Shown here piece after piece: positions 24,806-34,100 of a DNA stretch of 64,000 bases. The position numbers were made by a program, and so were the translations under genes. Source of the DNA: Anaerolineae bacterium. Its GTDB lineage: Bacteria; Chloroflexota; Anaerolineae; B4-G1; SLSP01. The notes beneath the pieces were generated by a model. That model saw only the letters and a program-made list of their open reading frames with translations, was not told the DNA's origin and did no database searches. Every line of letters starts with the position of its first letter. Positions within the stretch are counted from its first letter, which is position 1. The stretch covers positions 1 through 64,000 of the forward strand of contig JAPKMR010000014.1 in NCBI GenBank assembly GCA_026645815.1, read 5' to 3'.

Positions 24806-27463
24806 TCACTTGCGCGCTTTCACATGTGCGGCGCGTATCCCGCGGTAGGCGCTCGAGGCGTGTGCCTTGCGTTTCCCATCCCACGTATCAATAATGTGCA
24901 GCGTATTGCCCTCGACATGTTCTAGATACACAAAATGCCCCCCATCCGCGCGGCGCAGGATGATTTCCCAACCATCTTCCAGAAGGCGTTGCAATTCGCG
25001 ACCTGAGCGGCTGAGATTGTCTTTCAATTGCCCGTCGAAGGTAGGGAACAGGGGCACGGCGGTCTCCCATGCCATGAAGTTATCATTGGTGTAGCCTGTT
25101 CCTGCTGCGACGAGCAATTTGTCCAGCAACGGCGGCGTCATATCCCGTCCGTAAATCTTGCGGAGAATAATCGCAAAGCCGGTCAGAAAGCAGCCATAGC
25201 GCCCAATCGTCTCCTGGTTCGAGGGCGGGTCCGGTTCAGTGCCAAAATCGTAAGCTGCCCAGCGCGGGTCTTTTTGCGCCAGCGCGATATCCTCCTCCAA
25301 CCGGGGTAGTACTTGCACTGCCATCTCCCAGGGGCTGTCAGTCTCGATGGCGCGATAGTCGGCGTCAGGGTAATACTGATCGTACCAGCTTCTCAGGTCA
25401 TCGCCCCAAGCCTGCGGATTGATCGCGATAATCTCACGCTCTTGCGGTCCCACACCCGCATCATCTGCGGAATGTCCCAGCGTGTAGAGTTGGTCTGCAG
25501 CGCCAATAGCGGCGGCAATGCGCCAGTTCAGCAGATCGAGGGGGTCCTCGACTTGTGGCAGCAGGACATAGGTGCGGTGATAAGGCTCGCGCGGCGGTAT
25601 ATTGCTCAGATCAACCCTTTCGGTAAAGGTGGGTTGGGGAGGGCTTCCTTTTCGCAGGCGTGCCGCCCGCACTCCCCGAAAATCTGCGGCGGTTTTGCGC
25701 TTGCGTTCGCCATCCCAGGTGTCAATGATGTGCAGGGTATCTCCCTCCACCTTTTCCAGATACACAAAGTGTGCCCCATCTGCCCGCCGCAGGATAATCT
25801 CCCAACCCTCTTTGAGCATGTCCTCCAGTTGCCTGGCTGTGCGTTGAACATTGTCCTTGATACTTTGATCGAAAATGGGGAACAGTGGCACGGCCTTCTG
25901 CCATACCATGATGTTATCCAGGACGTAGGCGGCGCGCGCTGCCACCAGAATCTTATCGAGGAGCGGTGGGGTTACGTCTCGTTGCAGGTGCTTGCGCAGG
26001 ATGATGGCCAACCCCGTGAGAAAACAGCCGTAGCGCCCAATCGTTTCTGAATCCAGAGGGGATTCCCCGAAGTTATACTCGACCCAGCGTGGATCGGTCT
26101 GCGCCAGGGCAATATCCTCTTCCAATGGCGCCATGAGTCTTACTGCCAGTTCCCATGGGCTGGCGGTTTCGATGGCGGCAAACTCGGCGCCGGGGTAGTG
26201 CTCCTCGTACCAGGCTTGCAGGTCAGCATCCCAGGCTTGCGGGTTGATGGCGATGATTTCACGTTCATCAGGACCGACGCCAGCATCATCAGCTGAATGT
26301 CCCACGGTGCGCAGGTTCATGAGCGAACCGATAGATGCTGCCATCCGCCATTCGGCGCGTTCAACGGTATCTAAGAGCTGTGGCAACAAAATGTAGGTGC
26401 GCCGATAGGGTATTCGCGGGGGTACATAATCCGTTTGGACTGCTGGATTCGTGGCGCCGGTTGCCTTTGCTGCAGGTACACGGTCGCGATGAAGCGCCGC
26501 GTAGGCTGTGCCTGCGACGGGTAATTTGGCGCCAGTCGCCTTGCTGCTGTCAATGTGAAAGCGCTCCCAGGAGGAAGTCACCATGCCGATCACATAAGGA
26601 TCCTTGCTGAGTTCCGTTTCGTACCATGCCAGCTGGCGCGCGCTGTAGTCTCGCAACTCAGAATTCTGTTCTTGCTGCTCTGTTATCGCGCTCGCCGCGC
26701 CGACCTCCGGGCTGAGGGCGCATTCGGTGATGAGGAGAGGAATTCGAAGCCCTTTGGGCAGCAGGTATTGCCGGTAAACCTGGCGGTAGTGCAGCGTGCT
26801 CCAGCCCACATCTTCTTCCCCCGGTATCATCTGGTATTTGCCCGTCATCCACCAGGTCCAGGGCCAACTGTTTTCCCGCAGTCCCAGAAGCGCTGCCTGG
26901 TGCAGTCCGGCTTCAATAGCAGGTAGAAAAGCGCTCCACAGCGGCAAATCGGGTGTTCCTGGCGCAAAGTTGCCGATAACGCATTTAAGCCCCCGCGTTT
27001 GCATCAGCGCCATCCGCTCGATTTCGAATTCAGCAAACCAACGCATGCCCTCGAGATCGGTCCATTCCGTCTCGCCAGGGCCTTCCCAATAGCTAATCGC
27101 TTTGTGGGCTTGGTAGATGGGATGTTGTGCTGCAATAAATCGCTCGGCAGCCTCGTAGGGCGTGAGCCGTTGACCGCGCAACCGGTGGATGTTCACGTCG
27201 GTTTGTGGGGTTTGTCCGATAACCCATGTGCCATCTGGGACCATTTTGGCTGCTTCCCAGTTGCTGGAGAACTTGATGACGTCAGGATGGGCGGCTAGCA
27301 ACGCGGGCAGGTCTGGTGTGCCGCGTGTGATATGCAGCCCCAGTTTCTTGGGGATAGCAAAGGATTTTGTGACCGGTTTCGTGGGCTGCGTAAGCACGTT
27401 CGCTGTGGCAAGCGTCCCTCGTGTTTCTGGCCCTCGTTCGTCGCACGTAGAACAATGTGTCAT
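24806..27463 (-). CDS. Glycosidase-like protein with two tandem C39-like peptidase domains
   Basis: 885 residues; the ATG at 27463 follows AGGAG. Residues about 40-330 resemble a TIM-barrel glycoside hydrolase (YWEGPGETEW and LLITECALS could hold the two acids), family uncertain. Two closely similar modules of about 260 residues follow (plus coordinates 25648-26427 and 24812-25600). Each has TIGRYGCFLTG with a candidate catalytic Cys, then AHFVYLE or GHFVYLE with a His and IIDTWDG with an Asp, the Peptidase_C39_2 pattern. No signal peptide is seen; the first 40 residues contain a CSTC pair. It may act on cell-wall glycan and peptide, but this is inference. It is the last gene of the minus-strand run that includes ftsZ. 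Confidence 0.6.
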   Translation of the reverse strand: MTHCSTCDERGPETRGTLATANVLTQPTKPVTKSFAIPKKLGLHITRGTPDLPALLAAHPDVIKFSSNWEAAKMVPDGTWVIGQTPQTDVNIHRLRGQRLTPYEAAERFIAAQHPIYQAHKAISYWEGPGETEWTDLEGMRWFAEFEIERMALMQTRGLKCVIGNFAPGTPDLPLWSAFLPAIEAGLHQAALLGLRENSWPWTWWMTGKYQMIPGEEDVGWSTLHYRQVYRQYLLPKGLRIPLLITECALSPEVGAASAITEQQEQNSELRDYSARQLAWYETELSKDPYVIGMVTSSWERFHIDSSKATGAKLPVAGTAYAALHRDRVPAAKATGATNPAVQTDYVPPRIPYRRTYILLPQLLDTVERAEWRMAASIGSLMNLRTVGHSADDAGVGPDEREIIAINPQAWDADLQAWYEEHYPGAEFAAIETASPWELAVRLMAPLEEDIALAQTDPRWVEYNFGESPLDSETIGRYGCFLTGLAIILRKHLQRDVTPPLLDKILVAARAAYVLDNIMVWQKAVPLFPIFDQSIKDNVQRTARQLEDMLKEGWEIILRRADGAHFVYLEKVEGDTLHIIDTWDGERKRKTAADFRGVRAARLRKGSPPQPTFTERVDLSNIPPREPYHRTYVLLPQVEDPLDLLNWRIAAAIGAADQLYTLGHSADDAGVGPQEREIIAINPQAWGDDLRSWYDQYYPDADYRAIETDSPWEMAVQVLPRLEEDIALAQKDPRWAAYDFGTEPDPPSNQETIGRYGCFLTGFAIILRKIYGRDMTPPLLDKLLVAAGTGYTNDNFMAWETAVPLFPTFDGQLKDNLSRSGRELQRLLEDGWEIILRRADGGHFVYLEHVEGNTLHIIDTWDGKRKAHASSAYRGIRAAHVKARK

Positions 27464-27534
27464 GGCTTGCTCCTGATCCAAAAAGAGGTAGGGGGCGCTG
27501 TCGGAATATCCATTCTCAACGCCCGCAGGTGCTC

Positions 27535-27780
27535 CTATCTGGATGAAGTGATTTTCAGAATATCGCCATCCTGGTTCACGGTGGCGCGCACAACCCGGGT
27601 CAAGCTGCGTCCATCGGGCAAGGGGAGTTCGCCCCTAAAGGTCAAGGTGAAGATTCCCGGACCTGCCTTCCCCGCTGTAGGACGCGCAGAGATTTCCGGT
27701 TCGGTGCCCCTAAGCTCCGGAAATTGAGAGTAGACTTTGCGTTTGGTATTTGCAATGTGACGAGAAGCCAGTTCAGCCAA
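27535..27780 (-). CDS. Small hypothetical protein overlapping the ftsZ stop
   Basis: 81 residues if started at the TTG at 27780, which lies 9 bp after AGGGGG and overlaps the ftsZ stop by 8 bp. The C-terminal half is beta-rich (GIFTLTFRGELPLPDGRSLTRVVRATV and DGDILKITSSR) and looks like a folded domain, which favours a real gene. The frame continues upstream inside ftsZ to an ATG, but that part is compositionally odd. No family recognised. Confidence 0.5.
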   Translation of the reverse strand: MAELASRHIANTKRKVYSQFPELRGTEPEISARPTAGKAGPGIFTLTFRGELPLPDGRSLTRVVRATVNQDGDILKITSSR

Positions 27781-28861
27781 CGTGATATGCCCCCTGGTTC
27801 TTTGTGGGAATCGCTGCAGGTTCTGGGAAGCTGAAGGTCTCGCCCAGCAGGTCTGCCAAGGTGTGGCGTCGCGTGGTAGCTGGCGCGGCGCGATGGGCTG
27901 TCGTTCTGCCGTTTTGTGAATGCAGCCCGGTCGCAATCAACGTAATCTGCACCCGTCCTTTGAGCTGCGGATCAATCATCGCGCCGAAGAAAATCTGTGC
28001 ATCTTGTTTTGCCGCTTGGGAGATGTAATCCATCGCCTCACTAATCTCGGTGAGCGTGAGGTCTTCGCCGCCGGTGAAATTCACCAGCAACCCTTCGGCT
28101 TCTTGCACCATCTCGATATCCATCAACGGGTTCTCGAGGGCGATGCGCGCTGCATCCAACGCCTTTTCCTTACCTTCTGCGTGCCCAATGGACATCAGTG
28201 TCCTGCCGGCATTGCCCACAACCGCTTTGACATCGGCAAAGTCAAGATTGATCAAGCCAGCTTGGGTAACGAGTTCGGTCACTCCCTGTACCCCCTGCCG
28301 CAGAATCTCATCTGCTACCCGGAAGGCGATACCCAGGGGAATGCGTTTGTTGACGACCTCGAGCAGCCTGTCGTTGGCTACGACGATCAGGGCATCCACT
28401 TCTTCCAGCAGGTGTTCGATTCCTTCTTCGGCTGAGGCAAGGCGTCGTGGCCCTTCGAACATAAAGGGTTTCGTGACGATGGCGATGCTCAGCGCATTGG
28501 CTTCGTGTGCCAGATGGGCGATGATGGGAGCTGCCCCTGTTCCTGTTCCCCCACCCATACCGGCGGTAATGAAAACCATATCGGTTTCCTGAACCAGCTC
28601 GTTCAACACCCGTTCGCTCTCTTGCGCTGCACGCCGTCCGATTTCGGGGTCCCCACCCGCACCAAGTCCATGTGTCAGCCCCGGTCCCAGGCGGATTTTG
28701 CAGGGGGCCTCTGATTGCAGTAACGCCTGGGTATCCGTATTGGCTGCAACGAATGAGACGCCGGGAATCCCAATTTGGATCATACGGTCAACGGCGTTAC
28801 AACCGGCGCCACCCACGCCTATTACCTTGATTCTTGCTTTGTCGAATCCTTCGGTTTTCAT
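27773..28861 (-). CDS. ftsZ: Cell division protein FtsZ
   Basis: 362 residues from the ATG at 28861 (GGGAG upstream); an in-frame ATG at 28909 would add 16 residues. It shows GVGGAGCNAVDRM, the tubulin signature GGGTGTGAAP, and the T7 loop NLDFADV. FtsZ is the GTPase that forms the division ring. The C-terminal tail after residue 315 is short, with HTLADLLGETFSFPE; the usual acidic-to-basic C-terminal peptide that binds FtsA is not obvious. The gene follows mraZ by 86 bp. FtsA, FtsW and mur genes are absent here. Confidence 0.95.
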   Translation of the reverse strand: MKTEGFDKARIKVIGVGGAGCNAVDRMIQIGIPGVSFVAANTDTQALLQSEAPCKIRLGPGLTHGLGAGGDPEIGRRAAQESERVLNELVQETDMVFITAGMGGGTGTGAAPIIAHLAHEANALSIAIVTKPFMFEGPRRLASAEEGIEHLLEEVDALIVVANDRLLEVVNKRIPLGIAFRVADEILRQGVQGVTELVTQAGLINLDFADVKAVVGNAGRTLMSIGHAEGKEKALDAARIALENPLMDIEMVQEAEGLLVNFTGGEDLTLTEISEAMDYISQAAKQDAQIFFGAMIDPQLKGRVQITLIATGLHSQNGRTTAHRAAPATTRRHTLADLLGETFSFPEPAAIPTKNQGAYHVG

Positions 28862-28947
28862 CCCGACTCTCTCCCTTCTTGATTGCTGTTGCATAAATTC
28901 ATTACTCATAGCGTTTGCAGCCGAGGCGTTCGCAACCGAGCGTACGA

Positions 28948-29382
28948 TCAAATGGCTGGATAATCCTCGTTCTGGGAGGGCAGTTCTGCTCGCGCTTCCA
29001 ATTGCACGGTCACATCCGCCCACCGTTGGGCGTCCCATACCTCCAGGTGATTGCACAATCCCACAATAACGGCTTCTCCCTGAATACCCGCGTATTGCCG
29101 CAGGTGTTCCGGCACTGGAATGCGTCCCTCCGCATCGGGTATGCAGCTCAGCGCACCCGAAAACATCAAACGCGCAAAAGCGCGGTCTCCCGATCGCGTC
29201 AAGCGCAGCTGCTCTTGTATCTTTGCCGCCAACTGCTGCCATTCTTTGGCGGGATAGATGAGCAGGCAGCGCTCGATGCCTCGTGTAAGGGTGAGCTCAC
29301 CTTCAAGCCCGGAGCGAATCTTTCCGGGAAGTGTAAGGCTGCCTTGTGTATCTGCCTGACAATAAAATTCGCCGAGGAACAT
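28948..29382 (-). CDS. mraZ: Transcriptional regulator MraZ
   Basis: 144 residues, the standard size, with two SpoVT/AbrB-like swapped-hairpin halves: MFLGEFYCQADTQGSLTLPGK, then PDAEGRIPVPEHLRQYAGI and VVGLCNHLEVWD-like end of the second half. The start at 29382 was chosen because it matches the family N-terminus. MraZ normally heads the division and wall cluster and represses its own promoter. Here its start lies only 16 bp after the stop of the C25-like peptidase gene, so it must be transcribed with, or from a promoter within, that gene. Confidence 0.9.
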   Translation of the reverse strand: MFLGEFYCQADTQGSLTLPGKIRSGLEGELTLTRGIERCLLIYPAKEWQQLAAKIQEQLRLTRSGDRAFARLMFSGALSCIPDAEGRIPVPEHLRQYAGIQGEAVIVGLCNHLEVWDAQRWADVTVQLEARAELPSQNEDYPAI

Positions 29383-29398
29383 GGCTGACCTGTACCTG

Positions 29399-31099
29399 TT
29401 ACTTTGACATGACAGCTTTGAGAATCGCGCCGCGCTCGTCAACGATCACTTTGACCACCTGGTGGTGGGGGCCTTCACCGTTGCCCGGGAATTCTTTCTC
29501 GAGCGTGAAAGCCCATTTGGCGTTAGGTCGTCGCGCCCCGCGCCCCTTTATATGGGAGTTTTCCAATCCCTCATTGCTCAAGATAACAGGCGCTGCGTGA
29601 ATGCGCGCTTGCGCCAGATGGGGCAGGCTGGCCTCGATACGCCCTTTGACTGTCGCCACCAGATCTTCCGGGAGCAGGTTCTTGTGATCCTTTGCCTGCC
29701 GTTGATAAACCAGCGGAGGGCAGAGGGCTTTGCTCACCAGTTCGATATTGCCATCCGGCAACCCGGGCAGCGCGGGATCGCCATAGAGCACGAAGCTGAG
29801 CAGCGTTTTCTGGTCTTCGCTATCGAGATATCCCTGGCGTTCCTGCATTTCCCGAGCCAGATTGACCTTGGCATATTTCAGGGCTTCACCGATCGTCAGA
29901 TGGGCTAAAAGCCCTTTCCAGAAGTATTTTCCCAGCAAATCCGCGCCGATCAGGGGCGGGGCAGCGGTGCCGTAGGCTACCTTGGTTGAACCGATGACCG
30001 CTCGTGCCTGGCTCGCGAGGAATTTCAATGCCAGTGAGGTCTCGCTGTTCTTTCCCAGGATATTGGCTCCATAGCAGGCTTCGGTGAAAATGACCGACCC
30101 CGCATAATCCTCGCTGTTCAAGTCTTCCGGGCGCAATGCGACCGGGAAGAGTTCATAGCCAGCGGGGAAGAGGGTGTCACGCTGCCCGTACCAGTTGGGG
30201 CCATCTTCGATGCCGTGCAGGTTGAAGTAGCTGAGGGGAGCGTAGGTTACACGTTTGAACTCCTGATAGGTGAGCGGCGGAGAGATTCGCAGGGGATGGT
30301 GTTCCCCAATGGTCTGCAGCACCTGCCGGGAAGCTTTACGCCAGATACTGGCGGAATAGCCCAATCCCGCGCGTGGGTCTTCCTTCTGCCCTTCCATTCG
30401 CAAGCTGTGCAATAGTGCGGCAAAAGCGCCTTTATCCGTGGCTGTCTTGCGCCGGTGCGCGGTGACGATTTCCTGAATGAGCTTCAGGAGTATGGTGACA
30501 GCCTCGCCCTGTCCGTCGGGCAACCGTCCGACGGCCCTTTCTGGAATGAAGTAATTGGTGTCTTGTGAGGCATACGGGTTGTCGGAAGGCACATCGGCAT
30601 CCTGATCATTGATGGGATTGGGCAGGCGGTGAAAGGGAATGATGGTATCTCCGCCGACAATGAGCAGATAGCGGATTTCTTGCCGGCGAAGCTTGATCTG
30701 GGTGTTCAGCTGTTCAATCAACACCTTGATCTGCCAGGGATTGGTCGGCTCGACGGGTTGCAATCCATACGCTGCCAGGGATGGCGCATCATCCACATAG
30801 ACCAGAATCGCGTTAAGGTTCACATGCTCGGAAACTGCCAGATGCAGCTGGTTGAGGGCTTCATCTACCAGCTGAAAGCCCTCACCGCCGTATCTTTTTT
30901 CCAGCCCCTGCCGGCTGGAAATGGTGAGATAGACATCTCCAGGGCGATTTGTTTTGGGTTGAGAGGGAGATTTGCCATCCACCAGCAAGGTGGTAATCAG
31001 CTGCTCCATCTCAAATTGTGCCTCTGCCAGGGCCTTAGCTGTTGCCTCAGAGCTGGTAGGTGCGAATACGGCTGTGGGAAATGGTTTCAGATTTGCCAT
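29399..31099 (-). CDS. Gingipain-like (C25, clan CD) cysteine peptidase
   Basis: 566 residues. The middle of the protein has the C25 layout: YLLIVGGDTIIPFHRL, then DNPYASQDTNYFIPE, AVGRLPDGQGEAV. The clan CD dyad follows as NLHGIEDGPNW (His near residue 295) and IFTEACYGANI (Cys near 342). Unlike secreted gingipains it has no signal peptide, so it probably acts in the cytoplasm. The C-terminal segment (about 470-566) contains basic patches and no clear domain. It starts 17 bp after the NACHT-TPR gene and is likely its effector; the TPR-regulated clan CD peptidases (TPR-CHAT) are the closest functional analogy. Start chosen at 31099 after GAAGGG. Enzyme activity is inferred from motifs. Confidence 0.72.
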   Translation of the reverse strand: MANLKPFPTAVFAPTSSEATAKALAEAQFEMEQLITTLLVDGKSPSQPKTNRPGDVYLTISSRQGLEKRYGGEGFQLVDEALNQLHLAVSEHVNLNAILVYVDDAPSLAAYGLQPVEPTNPWQIKVLIEQLNTQIKLRRQEIRYLLIVGGDTIIPFHRLPNPINDQDADVPSDNPYASQDTNYFIPERAVGRLPDGQGEAVTILLKLIQEIVTAHRRKTATDKGAFAALLHSLRMEGQKEDPRAGLGYSASIWRKASRQVLQTIGEHHPLRISPPLTYQEFKRVTYAPLSYFNLHGIEDGPNWYGQRDTLFPAGYELFPVALRPEDLNSEDYAGSVIFTEACYGANILGKNSETSLALKFLASQARAVIGSTKVAYGTAAPPLIGADLLGKYFWKGLLAHLTIGEALKYAKVNLAREMQERQGYLDSEDQKTLLSFVLYGDPALPGLPDGNIELVSKALCPPLVYQRQAKDHKNLLPEDLVATVKGRIEASLPHLAQARIHAAPVILSNEGLENSHIKGRGARRPNAKWAFTLEKEFPGNGEGPHHQVVKVIVDERGAILKAVMSK

Positions 31100-31116
31100 G
31101 ATTCTATGCCCTTCGC

Positions 31117-34100
31117 TCAAGAGTTGTGCTGGCGCTGACAGAAAATGGACACGGCGCTGACCGCCGCCCACTGTTTGTAGATGTCGGCATTATCTGGCTG
31201 AAGTTTGATGGCCTCGCGCAGCATTGCCGCGGATTGCACGTATTGCTTCAGCATCTTGTAGAGCATGCCGGCGCTGTAGAAATAATGCGCCACTGAGGGT
31301 TCAAGCCGCGCGGCTTCCAGGTAGGCATCGAGTGCGGCGTCGTAATGCTCCTGCAATTCATAGGTTTTGCCCAATTCGTAATAGGCCTCTGCATGTGCCG
31401 GCACAAGGTCCAGCCCGCGCAAAAAGTGTACGATGGCTTTGTCGAGGTGCCCGAGCTGGCGGCATAGTGTCCCCACTTGCATTTGATTCTCGATACGGTT
31501 GGGCGCCACGACCAAAGCCTGCTCATAGACTTGGAGCGCCTCATCGTAACGTTCCAGCGCTTCGTAGGTTGCGCCTAAAGCTGCGTAGGATTCGATAGTC
31601 TTGGGATTCAGCGTGATGGCTTGTTCCAGATGTTCCACGGCTTCTGGATGGCGGGCTGTGGCTTGATAAGCCAGCCCTAGACGGTAATGGGTTTCAGCAT
31701 TCTCCGGTTCAAGTCCCAACGCTTTCTGGTAAGCTTCCAGGGCGCGTCCCCAATCGGTTCTTTTCTCATAGAGCGTTGCCAGGCTGCGATAAGCCGGGGC
31801 ATAGTCTCGTTTGAGGGCTAACGCGCGTTCGTATTGCGCCTGCGCCTCTTCCCATTCCTCCAATGCTACCGCCGCCCCCCCCAATTTGAGCAGGTAATCC
31901 GGCTCAGTTGGCGCCAGCACTGCGGCGCGCCGGTAAGCATCGCGTGCCTGTTGGGGCTTCGCCTGGCGCTGATAAGCATCCCCGAGTTCCCCCCACCACG
32001 TCGCTTTATCGGGCTGGATTTGTAGTGCTTGTTCCAACAAGGGCATGGCTTGCTTATCATTGCCCATCTCTATGTAAGTTACCGCGGCGTTGTGCAGATA
32101 GTTTGCGTTGTCTGGTTCCAGCTCGGCGGCACGCAGGTGTTGTTCGATCGCGATATGATTGCGTTGTTGCGTGTTCAGAATGCTCCCCAGCGCATTATGC
32201 CATGCGGCGATGCCGCTCTTGAGATCAATCGCCTTGGCCATGACGGCAGAGGCATCCTGAATTTGCCCCATCCGTTGCAGCGTTTGGCTCAGGGTGTAGT
32301 GATAGAGCGCCTCTGTGGGGCTGACTTCTGTAGCTTTAGTCAGCGCAGCGGCAGCTTGTTCCTCTTGGTGTAGCGCCTGGTAGGTCAAGGCGAGCTCGTA
32401 TTGTGTCTCGGGATCATCGGGCAGCAGCACATCGGCAATGCGCAGTTCGCGCAGGCTCTGTGGCCCATCCCCTTTGATACGGAGCGTTCTCCCTAATTGT
32501 AGATGTGCGCTGGCGCTGTGCGGCGCCTCCTCTACTGCCCGGCGCAGGTGCTCGATGGCTTTGGCGTGGGCGCCATTCAACGTCAGAACCTCACCCAATA
32601 CTGTGTGGATGGCGGCGTTGTTTGGGGCTTCTGCCAACATCTGCCGCAGGACAGTGATGGCGCTGCTGTACTCGGTGGCAGTGGGATGGTTGGTAGGAAT
32701 CCCTGCTTCGCGCAGTGCCAGAGATTGCCGTCCGAATCGAGCGAGTGCGCTTGCCGCACTCATCTGATAACGCGTCTCTCCTGGTTTGAGTGTGGCGGCT
32801 TTTGCATAAGCCTTCCAGGATTCCTCGCAGACTGCTCGCCCAGGCGCCTGCCCGGTTCCACTAAACGCCCCTCGAGCTTCGAGCAGGGAGCCTAGCTGCC
32901 ACTGCGATTCCGCATCTTCCGGATCCTGAGCCAGGATCATGCTAAAGACTTGCGTTGCCTCATCCTCGTGCTGCGTTTTGCGCAGCGCGATACCATAGGC
33001 TTGTTGGTAACTCAGGTTTGTGGGCGCCAGTGAACTGGCTTGCCGATAAGCCTCCAATGCGGCTTCGATTTCGGCGCGTTCTTCATGCAATTGCCCTAAA
33101 GTGAAGTACGCCTCAGCATCGCGTGGATCGAGCGCGATTGCCTGCTCCAGCGCGGCGCGCGCCTTGTCGGCGTCATGGAGGTGCCGGTAGAGCATACCCA
33201 GGTTGTGATGATTGATGGCGGCTTCAGGTTGTAGCGTGAGCGCTGTCTGATACGCCGTCAGGGCTTCCGAAAACTGCTCTTGCCGCGTGTGAACGGCGCC
33301 TATCCAGCGATAGGCGTCAACCGCACCGGGATTGCGTTGCACTGCCTTTTGCAGCGCTTCGAGCGCCGCGGGCAATTGCCCAAGTGCATATAGATTTCCC
33401 CCGATACCGCAATAATGGGCAGCGTTTTCAGGTTCCAGTTCCGCCGCCTGGCGATATTCGTCGAGCGCTTCCTGGTGGCGCTGTTCTTCCATATAGATGT
33501 AAGCCAGCTGTACGTGGCTTTCCGCGGCTTCCGGGGCAAGGCTCACGGCTTTTTGTGCTGCTTCCAGGGCGGGTTCGTAATGTTGCAGGGCGCAGAGTGC
33601 CTGTGACAAGTGTTGCCAATAGCGGGTGGTCTCCGGCGTATGTGTCACGGCTTGCTCAAACTCCATGACCGCCATGGAGTTTTGGCCCTGCGCCCGGTAA
33701 ACCTGTCCCAGGTTGTCATGGATTTCTGCATTCTCAGGCGCCAGCCCCACAGCTACTTTCAACATTTCCAGGGCGCGTTCCAGGTTACCGAGCTGGTGCA
33801 AGATAACCCCCATGCGCCGATAGGTCTCCGGTTCGCGCGGCGCCAGTTCTGCCGCCTTTACATATTGACCGAGCGCTTCGGTGAGTGACCCCCGGGCGAC
33901 CAGCGTATGTCCCATTTCTGCATAGAGCGCGGGATTCTGCGGCTCCAGGTCACGAGAGGCCTGTAGCAGCGCCAGCGCTTCTTCCCATTGCCCCATTTCC
34001 CGGTGTAAAGCGCCAATTTGCAAACGGTATTCCATGCACTCTGGCGCCAGGCGAGAAGCCGCCTGGAAGGCTGTTAGCGCGGGCTTGAGATTCCCCAGTC

